From positions 124,001 to 188,000 of the forward strand of contig JAKUHH010000150.1 in NCBI GenBank assembly GCA_022701365.1: 64,000 bases of DNA. Direction: 5' to 3'. A program made the position numbers and the translations under genes. The DNA is from Mycocentrospora acerina (Eukaryota > Ascomycota > Dothideomycetes > Pleosporales). This document shows, one piece after another, positions 33,701-44,510 of this stretch (position 1 is its first letter; each line of letters starts with the position of its first letter). The notes under the pieces are model-generated. The model did no database searches. It saw only the letters and a list, made by a program, of their open reading frames with translations, and was not told the DNA's origin.

Positions 33701-33738
33701 CTAACCTCGACCACGTGCCTGGACAGTCTACGCAACAT
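30735..33738 (-). CDS. Large conserved-looking protein of unknown function
   Basis: Two exons on the minus strand, 33738-33616 and 33542-30735, give 976 aa. Exon 1 is basic (MLRRLSRHVVEVSG..KRERLARFF) and resembles a nuclear or mitochondrial localisation segment; the join is in phase 0 (GTATGG donor, TATAG acceptor). The rest begins with a disordered acidic region, then two more ordered blocks. One at about residues 250-470 is helical (EREILLLQITLSCELLIRLD; RKTVKEFLDLKTKKIDWDL). The other, at about 575-710, has WLSRSYLTGLVLPGEAMSHL and LYGGFIYKERTWWS, which looks like a tightly conserved core. The last 300 residues include a Ser-rich linker and a folded end (LLDKKVVLVLDARGPADLQ). I cannot name a function. 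The single 2.8-kb exon with ordered motifs leaves little doubt that the gene is real. Confidence 0.8.
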
Positions 33739-34635
33739 GATGTCGGCGGATGATGGAGCGGCGAGCGATGCATGTTGTCCGGGTATTTAAGAGGACAGAA
33801 GACACGTCCCTGGGATTCAACAAATCTCCAGAAGCTGGGCAACATGTTTGGGGCAATCAGGGAAGTCATCCCTGCGTGATGGCTGATGGCTGCCATGGAC
33901 TCCTGACCCGCATCCAGTGTGACGTGACGTTCCAGGGGCCAGTGCGTTATCGAGTATGCCGACCAGTAGCATCGCCGCGACGCCGCTCTCCACCGCACCA
34001 AACACCAGCCTGCATGTGATGCAGGCCAGCACATCGGCGGCATTGGCAGTGCGACTGCATTAATGGACGTTACGGCATATTAATCTCCCTGCACTCGCCC
34101 CACGAGCGTCAATCTTGCTTCCCGCCGCAATGGCCATCCCGCGCCTTCTGGATCATTTCCCAGAACCTGCTAGCGGCTGTCGACCGTCGAGCATCCCTGA
34201 ATCAGATTTGGAGGTCGTGCCGCTCAAGTGAGCTAGAAACACAATCACTACGGCAGCTCTCGCGGGATCGCAGCCTAGTCAAACATCACACATCACGTTT
34301 TCTTTTTCAACTAGATACCCCTCCACACCTTTTCTTTTACAACGTCACGCGCCCGTTTCTGCGCACGCATTAGCTTTGTTCTTTCTTTGAGGGGTTTCAC
34401 CATCGTGAGTGGATTCACGCAATGGTACTGTGAAAACGCAGCCTTGTGTCTTTGTTGACACTGTCCTGTCGCCATTTTGCATGAAACGCGTAACAGCAAG
34501 ACGCAAGAATGTGAGCTACTTGGAATAAGAGTATCCTCGATGGGCATACTACATGTTTAATCAATACCCTGTTAGCGAAAGAAATTTGACGCCAGTTGCA
34601 AGTTCTCTAGTTCTGTTGCAAAATCACAAAAAAAT
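33739..34635. other. Divergent intergenic region
   Basis: About 0.9 kb between two divergent unknown genes; presumably both promoters. The open frames on either strand here show no family motif. Confidence 0.55.
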
Positions 34636-35838
34636 ATGAAATCAGACCGCATCCAGGTGCATCGGCCTTCTTCGCCTACACCCTCGTGTTCACCCATAAA
34701 AAATCGACTTGGTTTGCTCGGTAAGACCCGGCGCACAGCTGAAGCGTTGTTTGAGACATCAACTAGAAAATCATCATTGACACCCTTAATTGCGCCGTCC
34801 AAGCTACCCACGACGGCTGCTACTTTCTCACCTGACTCAGTCTGTATTCCTACAATCCAGCGGCTGACGGCCCAAAATGACCAGCTGCGAAGGCGCTGTG
34901 AGGAGCTGCAAACGACGGCTGACTTGAACCAAATCATACTTGACCAGTGTGTTGTAGATATGGAGACCAAGGAACACAACTCGAAGAATGAAATGGCCAG
35001 TCTGCACGAGACGATTGAAATGTTGAGCGCTAAAATCAAGAATACTGAAAAATCGAATAGCAAAGTAAAGGCTGAGTACAATCAGACCATTCAACACATG
35101 GCACAGAGTATCGAGACCCTAACTGCTCAGCGAGCCCAACTTCGGACAGACTTGGAAATGAAGTCTGCACATGCCTTACGTCTCCATGCCTGGGGGTGTC
35201 ACTTAGAACCGGACAAGCCTTCCTATCACTGTAATAGCCACTACGAGTTGGAAATCCAATCAAAGAGAATCCAGGATTGTGCAAGTTCCATACAAATGTC
35301 ACTTGACTTTTTGATCTTGAATGTTCGTCCCACGGAGAGTAACAGTGAGTTTGATGTTGTGAGGAAACGGGTGACTGAGATACTCGAGAGCGTTGTAAAC
35401 TTTCAAAAATTGGTTCAAGACAAAGAAGCTGAAATATCTTGCCTTGGGATTGATTGTAGTGGTCTTGAAGCAGCGATTGAGCAGTTGGATTGGGAACGTA
35501 TGAGTCTCCGTGAAGAATCTCAGTCTCAGAAGAAGAAACTTCACATACTACAGACTGAAATTGAGCAGTTTACAACTCAAGATACCAAGGTCACTGATGC
35601 TAATGGCCGCCGCCACCGCAATCGCTATGGAGCCAGAACCTGGGACCTTGGAGGCATGGAAGACAATTGGGAGGGTTTCACAGAGTCAAAGGAAAGATTA
35701 GAGGATGAATCCGAGGAAGAAACCAAACTTTGGAGGAATAGTATGCGTCACATGGCTCCAATCGTCATGGTCGATACTAACGAACGCACCAAAACGATTA
35801 ACTTCATTCAAGGCGATACTACATATACTCCTCGTTAA
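34636..35838 (+). CDS. Hypothetical coiled-coil protein
   Basis: A single open frame of 400 aa; not recognised. Residues 1-70 are Ser/Pro/Thr-rich with basic residues (SPTPSCSPIKNRLGLLGKTRR). From about 75 to 175 and 250 to 320 the heptad-like pattern (IQRLTAQNDQLRRRCEELQ; LRTDLEMKSAH; IEQLDWERMSLREESQSQKKKL) predicts long coiled coils. A middle part has HAWGCHLEPDKPSYHC. The C-terminus is acidic and Trp-containing (DNWEGFTESKERLEDE) and ends in a short beta-like segment. It could be a structural, cytoskeletal or spindle-associated protein, but that is guesswork. The ATG at 34636 is the first in frame. Confidence 0.6.
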   Translation: MKSDRIQVHRPSSPTPSCSPIKNRLGLLGKTRRTAEALFETSTRKSSLTPLIAPSKLPTTAATFSPDSVCIPTIQRLTAQNDQLRRRCEELQTTADLNQIILDQCVVDMETKEHNSKNEMASLHETIEMLSAKIKNTEKSNSKVKAEYNQTIQHMAQSIETLTAQRAQLRTDLEMKSAHALRLHAWGCHLEPDKPSYHCNSHYELEIQSKRIQDCASSIQMSLDFLILNVRPTESNSEFDVVRKRVTEILESVVNFQKLVQDKEAEISCLGIDCSGLEAAIEQLDWERMSLREESQSQKKKLHILQTEIEQFTTQDTKVTDANGRRHRNRYGARTWDLGGMEDNWEGFTESKERLEDESEEETKLWRNSMRHMAPIVMVDTNERTKTINFIQGDTTYTPR

Positions 35839-36354
35839 GAAATCATAATCTACAGGTTCATTTGTCTAGCGTTTAAAGGATCGATCTTGAATATAGGGTC
35901 GACGCGTGAGGCAACAAGCCATGCAAGTTTAAGGAATGGCAAATCGAGATGACATGTGTAGACCACGGCGCATCACTCTCATGTGGCTATTCGAGGGAGA
36001 TATTTAGGTAGGATCTTAGAGAAATCATACACACGTATAGCGACGGACATGAGACCAAGGATACGAGAAATGTAACCCTGATCAGTTGCAGACTATTTCA
36101 ACTGAGAGCAGAATGCGTACAGAAGTGTTTGCAAAAAGCTACTCTAACCAAGCAATTCGCAATTATATCAAGGTTTCAGAAACAGGCCCTTGACTTAAAA
36201 AGTGTTAACGTCTTAGAATATTCCATTGTTGTTTGGAGAAGCCATTGACGTGCAGTGTTCTTAGTGTAGACTACCCACACGTGATGAACGCACTGTCCAA
36301 GTCTTCGTGTTTGTGGACGCGACGGAACGCGACACGCGACTCAACCACGACGTC
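35839..36354. other. Intergenic, no feature seen
   Basis: About 0.5 kb, A/T-rich. It includes the 3' flank of the coiled-coil gene and the promoter of the CENP-Q gene. No repeat or coding signal. Confidence 0.6.
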
Positions 36355-37599
36355 ATGGTAAGTCCCGACATTTGCTGAATGAAGAAATTTGACTAACCAG
36401 CTGAAGGCGCCAACGCGACCAGGAGAGAAGGACGAGAAGAAGCGACGTGGCAGGCCTGCTGGAAGTCGCGCATCCACTACAGTAACAAAGCGAGTTGCGA
36501 AACCTGCAGACAAGAAGGGTAAAGCTCCACGAAAGCAATCATCACAAAAACAGGCCAAAGATAAAGATGAGAATAAGCTTTCGAAAGCTAGCCAGACCGC
36601 GACCAAATCAAAAAAAGGGCCTAGTAATACAAAAGGTAGAGCTGCGCGCAAGCAGCCTCGGCAGGAAGAGTCTGGCGACGAGCTCTCGATGACAGTGGAA
36701 GCTGAAGAGGGAGACGAAGATGAGCTCTCGCAACCGAACCGCACGCTATCATCGGGGTCACAAAAACGCCAAGCAGATATAGGACGGGATGTGGTCACCG
36801 GGGACAATTCCAAATCGCGCAAGAAGTACATCCAGCTGGAGGTCAAAACAAAAAGGGTATCGCAAGAACAGATCGACACATGGCCTCAGGTAACCACACA
36901 AGTTCTGGAGCAGATAGTCGCTGTCGTTCGGGATGCAAAGAAAGACATTGCAAATACGCAACGGGATGAGCGCAGAGTCATTGCAGCGCACAATATCCTA
37001 AATCCCCTAGTCCAGAAACTGGCTCTTCAGCTTTCAAAATCCCGCATACCTCCTCAGGCCAAGGATGTACATTTCAACATCGACAAGCTTACAGAGCGCA
37101 ATACGCAGCTTTTCCGAGAAGTCACCACTGCGCGACACGCAAAACAGCTCCTCAGCGAACAGGTCAAGGTGGCTGAACACCTACTGAAAAAGGATGAGGA
37201 GAATTTGGAGGAGCTGAAGAAGAATGCAAAGAAGTGGAGAGCAGAGTGGAGACTCCAAGAGAAACATGGACGGGTGAGTTTTCTGATCATCACACATATC
37301 TTGCCTCTGACATACAGCAGCTTCACCCTCTTCTCCAAGGGTTGGATGAGTCTATGGCCTATAACGACGGTCCTGATGACATTGCGCTAAAGCAATCAAT
37401 CCCAATAGACACTTCTATACTCGATGCGCCGGATTCCGAATTTGCTCCGGTCCTTGCACAACTCCGACGTAGTCTAGAGAATATGCAGGGCAACCATACA
37501 CAAGTGGGAGGGATCGATCAGGCAATGAAAGATGCACAAGTAGCATTAGACAATGTGCTTTTCAGGAACACTAGTGTACAGCAGTACGCTGTACTCTGA
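36355..37599 (+). CDS. fta7: Kinetochore protein CENP-Q / Fta7-like
   Basis: Three exons, 36355-36357, 36401-37273 and 37318-37599, give 385 aa. Exon 1 is just the ATG (ATG|GTAAGT); an ATG further upstream reads into a stop after splicing. Residues 1-130 are Lys/Arg/Ser-rich with AT-hook-like RRGRPAGSR and an acidic patch. The conserved part (about 150-300) begins KKYIQLEVKTKRVSQEQIDTW and continues as a long coiled coil ending KKWRAEWRLQEKHGRQLHPLLQ, then an acidic, less conserved tail. This order (basic head, Y-x-x-L..I-x-x-x-W motif, coiled coil) matches the fungal CENP-Q/Fta7 family of the constitutive centromere network (COMA/Mis6-Sim4 complex). The assignment rests on pattern recognition only. 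Confidence 0.72.
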
Positions 37600-38401
37600 G
37601 CTGATCGAACTCGCAGGCTCAGCTATAGAATAGGTTCCTATTTTATTTTCGTTCTAATTTTGCATTGTTGGTGTTTGGGTGAGGGTGCTGGCGGTGAACT
37701 CAGGTATGAGTCGGTGTGCGAGGTTATTTCAAGGAGTTGGTAGGATACCCAATACTCTGGAGCGAGTCTAGTAAGACAGTGACGGTTCATCGCATAGGCT
37801 GTGCAATGCACTGGATGTTTGTTAGGTATTTGCGCAAATACCAAAATCGAAACGCAAGGCGCATATTACTTTCATTTCTGTCACTTTTGCTTACTTTAGA
37901 ACCACCTCTTTGTGCTCTTCGTAAGGTTCACTGCAAATTAGCTTTAGGTCGCCAATGATTGGTCATGGAAGATATGCAACTCCCATGTAGATTTGCAGGC
38001 TGGATTTATGCGAACACCTTCTGTAGCCTGCAATTCATTTGGTGAGCACCGAAGCGAGAGATAGCGGGTTGCGGGCGCGTGAGCCACAGCTGTCAAACTC
38101 CACTCCATTCGTCATGCCAAGAAATGTTGGTTGCGCGATCCCCGCCTTCCGGTTTATTCCTCGGGTCGGCAACACACGCGACCACATTCATTGATCATCC
38201 GCGTGCTGCTGAAACAACACCTCCACCGCCCCATATTTACTCCAGTTGCAGGCTTCGTTGTATCACCGAGAAACGTGGCCCACTGTGAGGACTTCTTGCT
38301 TTTCCTCGGCGCCTACGCGCGTGGCACAACCCAAGTCGTGGAACGCGTTTAATTTGCGAGAGGAACAGTCAGCATTGAAGCTGTCTACTTCACCACGATT
38401 G
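37600..38401. other. Intergenic, promoter of ERT1
   Basis: About 0.8 kb. The frame of ERT1 is open for some distance upstream of 38402 but has no earlier ATG. No repeat or other gene was seen. Confidence 0.55.
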
Positions 38402-40347
38402 ATGACGGAAGCTACGCGGAGACCCAATGGAGCGACCTCGTCTAATATGACCAACTCCACAGCCACAGACCAGGAGAAGGATGCCTTCAACCATAATGCA
38501 TCTAGAAGCAGCCCATCCTCCCGAGACAAAACCTCGTCTGCATTAGGCTCGGGAGCGTCAACGAAGACTTCAAAGAAACGCAGAAAGGTCAATCATGGTA
38601 AGGTTCTTATGCCGTACTACTTCAAATGCTTTGACGCCCCTGCTGACTTGAACGCCACCATGTAGCGTGCATATACTGCAGACGTTCGGTGAGCCGCAGC
38701 CGCCTCCTGGCACCCAATACATGATCTCTTAATTTCCAAGACATTCCAAAATTTCCGCTAATATTGAATCTTTTAGCACATGACCTGTGATCTCGTAGGT
38801 GCACTAGTAATCTTGTACAATTTCGAAAAGCTGATCATGGTAACTCGTAGGAGCGGCCTTGTACGCGATGTATCAAGAGAAATATTGGACATCTTTGCCA
38901 CGACGAGCCTCGCGAAGGCATCAAAAAAGCCAAAACCGACCCGGAAAAAACTGATGATCAGAGTGAGACTCCAGAAAATGGAATCGCAGCCTCCGACGCC
39001 GACTCAAATGTCATCTCTCAGCAAGTGAGCGCTTCGGACGCAGGGCTACAGCTTGCACCGCCTTCTCTGCTTCCGGATAGAGGCACCGGTACAACATCAA
39101 TCGTCCAACCTGAGCCTGTGTCCACGCCACAATTGTCGTCCCTGACCCCTGGAAATCAGGCATGTAAGTTGCACGGAATTCCAGCTTCATACCTAGACGC
39201 TTACTGAAAAATTACGAAGTTCTCAATTATGGTGATTTGGTCTCCCCCTCACAAAATAACTTCCAGGACATGCACCAACTTCACCCCTCATATACCTACA
39301 ATGCATCCGAAGTCAGCAATGAATACAACTTGCTCAACGACTTTCTTAACAACAGTCTTATGGATGACGGTTCTTTCTACGGTGGAGATTTCCAGGCTCT
39401 CTTCTCCGATCCTTCTTTGATGAATCCAATGGGCACCTTAACCAACAATTCCACGTTTGCTCCAAGTACATCTCGGAGCTCTCAGTTGCTGCCGCCACCC
39501 GCTCAACCTTCTACAGGAAACTCTACGCAACGGTCGTCTAGTGGCTTCCCTATGGACAAGGCCCGAGAGAGATATCTGATGACGGCTGCTGACCCTGCTG
39601 GCTCGGACAGCCCTGAAGAGCGAATGAACAAACTCCTCAGGGCCAAAATGGATGCTGGGTTGTTGAGACCATTCAACTATGTTAAGGGGTACGCGCGGTT
39701 GAATCAATATATGGAGCAGAACCTTCAGCAAGTATCTCGTGTACGAATACTACGCCAGCTTGACAGATTCAGGCCAAAGTTTCGTGAGCGCATAAACAAT
39801 TCAACTGATATGGACTTGGTACGGATCGAGATGTGGTTCGATAAGAGTCTGATGGAATATGACCGAGTGTTTGCAAGTATGGCCATACCTGCCTGCTGCT
39901 GGCGGAGAACCGGCGAAATATACAGAGGAAACAAAGAGATGGCTAGCCTTATTCACGTACCAATGTCAAAATTACGAGACGTAAGTATCGTATTTCGTAT
40001 AATTTATGCTGCTATACTGACTTAGAGGACAGGGTAATATTGCTCTGCACGAGATCATCGCCGAGCCGTCATTGGTATCCTATTGGGAGAAATTTGGTGC
40101 CATTGCTTTCGACCACACCCAGAAAGCCATTCTTACCAGCTGCTCACTCAAAAACCCTGATCCGAAATCAAAGGATCCTGAAATCCGATGTTGCTTTTCT
40201 TTTACGGTCAAAAGGGATGCGAACAACATGTGAGTCTTACAAGTAGCAATTCACTCAAGCTGAATACTGATTGGTCAAAGCCCAGCGTTGATTGTGGGCA
40301 ATTTCCTTCCCATCACCGAGGCGACATCCGGATCAATGCCCTCGTAA
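38402..40347 (+). CDS. ERT1: Zn2Cys6 transcription activator of gluconeogenesis (ERT1/AcuK type)
   Basis: Seven exons: 38402-38597, 38666-38688, 38777-38794, 38851-39163, 39220-39980, 40033-40229 and 40281-40347 (524 aa). Splicing rebuilds the family zinc cluster: RRKVNHACIYCRRSHMTC joined to DLERPCTRCIKRNIGHLCHD, cysteines at 67, 70, 77, 83, 86 and 95. It is spread over exons 1-4, including micro-exons of 23 and 18 nt. The middle is Ser/Gln-rich. The C-terminal half (about 320-520; PFNYVKGYARLNQYM, SLMEYDRVFASMAIPACCWRRTGEIYRGNKEM, NIPALIVGNFLP) is the PAS-like region of the AcuK/ERT1 family. These nuclear activators switch on gluconeogenic genes (PEP carboxykinase, fructose-1,6-bisphosphatase) on ethanol, acetate or other non-sugar carbon. 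The choice between the ATGs at 38402 and 38447 is open. Confidence 0.9.
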
Positions 40348-40789
40348 AGTCATAGCGGTGTTCCACTCTCATGAGGTAGCCCTGTGAAATTATTCTGCTT
40401 GAAAATGACAGGTGAAGTGCTCTATTTTTTGACTATTGTGTGAACATTATATTACGGCGTTTATGAGGAATGAACTAATCTTGATGTTTGTGCTTCCTAG
40501 CAACGGGAACGATGAGATTCATACATGCACAAAATCACCAGCAGGTGGAATTTCAAGTTACAATGTGAATCGATATTTGAATCTATTTTCTTAATTATCT
40601 TTTGAACGGACACTTAATCTTTCCCGCTCTCATTTTTGTAGTGCGCCATTTTCTGAGGTTAATGGTTCAATGTTTGCGTGTTCGTTTGTATCGTATCAGG
40701 CGTCGCCACCTAGAGGCGGAAGTCACGACCCACAGCATGACTAGACTTCTCATTTTACTTCACTGTCCGCTCTACATCGTCCTCTTCAC
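40348..40789. other. Intergenic, promoter of SPO22
   Basis: About 0.44 kb, A/T-rich; no feature seen apart from the 3' flank of ERT1. Confidence 0.6.
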
Positions 40790-43700
40790 ATGATGGCACC
40801 CGCTCAATCAACGGCAAGGTCGGAACGTGAGAAGAAGTTGAAATCAGTGCTTTGTGGGTAGCCAGTCTTCTGCCCGCGCCGCAAGTCTAAACATTAATGG
40901 TCTACAGCCTTTGCCTCACAGCTCGCCAATCGTCTCGACGACCCTCATGATACAACACTACTCGATGACCTGCAAATCCAGATCCGAGCACTGCCACTCT
41001 CAGTCTCAACAACAGTGACTTCGAAGCATGACAATCTTGACCAGTTGGGCACTGAGCTGTGGAACATCTCAACACGTCTAAGACGCGGTGAATCAGTTCC
41101 GTATGATAAGGATGAAGGGGAAGTGACTCGTAGGAGCCGTATGCTCTGTCTCTCACGTGTCTTTGCGTTTTTGCTCCTCGACTCAGCTGGCAGTCAAGCA
41201 ATAAAGAATCATCATCGAAAGATATGCATCCGGCTCATGAAAGTTGCGCTCAAGGCCGCAAGAGTATGTATAGATAGTGACGAACTCAAAGATGCCGCGA
41301 AAGTCCTTCAGAGGGCTGCCGACTACGAAGGTGTTTTGGGTCAGGCGAGTGAGAACGGGAGTAGTGAGGACACTGAGGGTGCAGAGCGTTTGCGAGTCGA
41401 ATATTTTGCTGTACGAACTGCTTTGGTAGGCGTGACGAACACCACAAGAATAGCTACAATTCTTGCTAATACGTTTGTTTGAAGGCCTGGCGATTAGATC
41501 GTATGGATACGGCAGAGCACATGTTCGCAAAGTGTCAGCAGCTTGCTCTTGTCCTTACTCCCACTCTTGCAGAGAGTCTTGTAGACCTGTTATATGAGAT
41601 TGGCAAGGGCGCTTTAAAGGATCGAAAATACGAGCTTGCGGTCCGTTGGCTTGAGCGTGCACACGATGTGCTTGGCGAGCAGGATCTGGAGATGCTCAGC
41701 CCCGAGGCGGGTGAGCTGCGACTTAGCACGATGCAAAGTCTTGTCCAAGCTCAGATGAAGCTCAAAACACCAGAATCGCAAGACAAGGCATGGCACATGA
41801 TGAAACTAGTGGAGACTGATTATGGCGACAAGATGGTTGTTCCACTTTTGAAGATCGAGCTTCTCTCTGCTGCTGAGACTCTCGACACGGCCGAATTCTC
41901 CAATGTGCTTATTCGGATGATGCGTTCAGTTGTGCTCAATGACACAAACTTCAAGACAATCATGCACCACATCCACAAGCTGAAAGAACATAGTAATGAT
42001 TCCGCTTGTAAAGCTCTTGATGATCTCATAGACAATCGTCTCTTCAGAGAAGAGAATCAAACCTGGATTGAGAAAGCCGTCATCACGCGCATTTGGATCG
42101 GAACCTGCGATACATTTACTGAAAGATTGCTCGAGCAGCTAAAGGCTCTATTCGACAATGTTTTGCAGAACTCGGCAGTTATTCTATCAGCCCCAGCAAC
42201 ACATGCCGCGCAGACACTGCTGTGGAAACGTGTTGAGGAAACATATGGCCAAGAAAAGTATGATACAGCTGAAGCATGGTGTCGGGTTTGTCTCCACCCG
42301 ATCTTTGACACAGCGATATCACAAAACAAGGCAAAGATTGCAAGGTCTGTATTGTTGCAATTAAATCAAAGCACCAGTAATTAATCAAATGCAGGAAGAT
42401 TATTCAATGTGCCTTGGCACATCAAAGATTTGCAGTTGCTCAGGAGATCCACTCGAAAATGCCGGATTCTGGAAGAGATGAGCCAGTAACGCGATACTTA
42501 ATGTACAAGGTAGGCCTTCGTAGTGGTGATGCAGACCTTACTGCAGAATGTTTAGACTTTGTATGCCGAAACTCATCGAAAGATGCAACTTTACTCTACG
42601 CTTGTGTGATGGACGCACAGAGTACTGGCGATCGACGGCAGACTATAATCGCACTAGAGAGAGTCCTCGATAGATACGATTATAGTGCACCATCAGGAAT
42701 TCATTTACCCGCACTTTTGCGGTTGGTCATCTCCCCAATCCCATCTTCATTCGTTAAACTCCAACCAGGTGCACAGCCAGACTTCTTCAGTCAGAACTAC
42801 TCGATAACGGTAACATTGATTATGATATTTTGGAACGGCTTTGTGTCTTGTTTGAAGGAGGTGAGAGATACTGTATCTTGTAAAGCCACAATGTTGACAA
42901 TTTCCAGCATGTATCCAGGCTAAAGCATCCCAGAAAAGGCCGAGTACTCTTGATCAACAGCAGTTTACAATCTATGAGTTTGAGTGGTTCTCCAAGAATG
43001 CATACAATCTCTCGCTGAAACATTGCGCGGAGATGCAGCCGAGTATGCTGGCCAGGCTATTGAATACTTGCACAACGGTATTGCTGTCTACCCTATTTGA
43101 GGTCATCCTAATTTGACGTTTTTCTAGTTTATCAAACTCCTCAGGAGCAAAGGACAACCAGGTCACGAAGGCGATCTCTGCTTAAGGCTGGTGTTCTGCG
43201 AATTTCTTGCGACTTGTACTTACGTAACGATGGCTCGAGCAGAGGACAATATTGAAAGCTGCGTAAGTCATGAGTCCCCAGGATTTTCAAAAAGCTGATT
43301 GCTCAGCTCCAATACTATTTGGAGGCTCGCAAACACAGTCAAGAATTTCGTCGTGTGGCAGCTGAAGGGATAGATAGGCTAGGTGAATCCGCTCAGTCAG
43401 ACATCATCTCGAAGCATTTCCAGATCGTCAAACTAGAATTAGAGGCTATTCTAAAGCTCGGGAAGTGGGATGAGATTGATGACCTCTTTGAACAATGCTG
43501 GAAGTACAAGGGTCCGGATCACTACGGGACACTAGCAGACCTAGTGCTTGTCATTCACTCGTCTATGGTCGCAATAGACCTCGATGCGAAATATCGGAGT
43601 AGTAGGTACTGCGAAAAATCCCAATGAGAGAAGAGCTGATCCAGACTACAGAGGTATTGTTGGTACTGCGAAAAATCATTGATCTTACCTGGCGCCAAGC

Positions 43701-44193
43701 AGGGAAAGACATAAATAAACTTGCTCGTTGGATCCGTTGCCTATTCAACATTGCACTCACCTATGACGAAAATATCAGTCTTAGCTGCATTGAGAAAGCC
43801 ACTGAAATTTCAGCAGCGAATTACGGGGTAAGTTCTCCTTGTAGTCGTCTTCATCCAGAACGGTGTTAGATTCGCTCGGAACACATATCACGCTATTGCT
43901 GTCTAAAGGCTTCAACCCCTTCACTATCATATCTTTTCATATAAAGCAAGTATCATTTGGAGTTGGCTAACGATGAGCTCAAGGAAGTCGGTCGTTATCC
44001 TCCTATCGAACTCGAGTGGTTAGCAACCAAGACCTTTAATCATGCGATTGACTACTATTTGCAAGACAATGATCAAAGTTCAAAGAAGTGGGCCAGTGAG
44101 GCATTCAAGATTGCGCAGTGGCTTGAGGACAATGGAGCTTTGAGAAACTTACTCATGGGAAAGTACGCAGGACTACCTTGGGGGAAAGAGTAA
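40790..44193 (+). CDS. SPO22: Meiotic ZMM protein SPO22/ZIP4 (TPR repeat)
   Basis: Ten exons: 40790-40853, 40908-41425, 41485-42344, 42395-42721, 42769-42860, 42908-43077, 43128-43262, 43307-43601, 43652-43827 and 43951-44193 (959 aa). All phases agree. The SPO22/ZIP4 signature appears in order: LGTELWNIST and FAFLLLDSA near the N-terminus, LKIELLSA, LRCTARLLQSELLD, DILERLCVLFE, YEFEWFSKNAYNLSLKHC, WRQAGKDINKLARWIRCLF, and RYPPIELEWLATKTFNHAIDYY at the end. Helical TPR-like repeats fill the rest. ZIP4 is the scaffold of the synapsis initiation (ZMM) complex that promotes interfering crossovers in meiotic prophase. Introns are 44-60 nt except the last (about 123 nt), whose acceptor is the least certain. 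Donors GTCTGT (42345) and GTTGGT (42722) are atypical but are required for frame. The gene would be active only in meiosis; its intactness suggests a sexual cycle. Confidence 0.88.
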
Positions 44194-44510
44194 TTTGAAA
44201 ATTGTAGTAAAAACTTGAACGACCTAGGGTGTAGAGAAGTCTTCATTTCAATCTGCACTGTACGACTAGTGTATTAAAAAAATTAAAGAATACACCAAGT
44301 GTACAATAAATCTGATTGTCTATTTGAGAGTTGCTCAACAAATTACACTGGTATTGATCACCAAGCTTATCAGAATCTGAGAAAATCATATATCTAATTT
44401 TCAAGAATGTTCCAAGTCGCTAATGTGACATCAAGGTACTACAAACTGCATCATCATAAGAACACATCTCTCTGATCACCAACAAACATGTTTATCATTG
44501 CTGATCATCT
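44194..44510. other. Convergent intergenic region
   Basis: A/T-rich 3' flanks of SPO22 and the dehydrogenase gene; no further feature. Confidence 0.7.

Noticed and set aside
36284..36357. Upstream ATG at 36284 as start of the CENP-Q gene
   Set aside because: Its frame splices into a TGA immediately after the first intron, so it cannot encode the protein.
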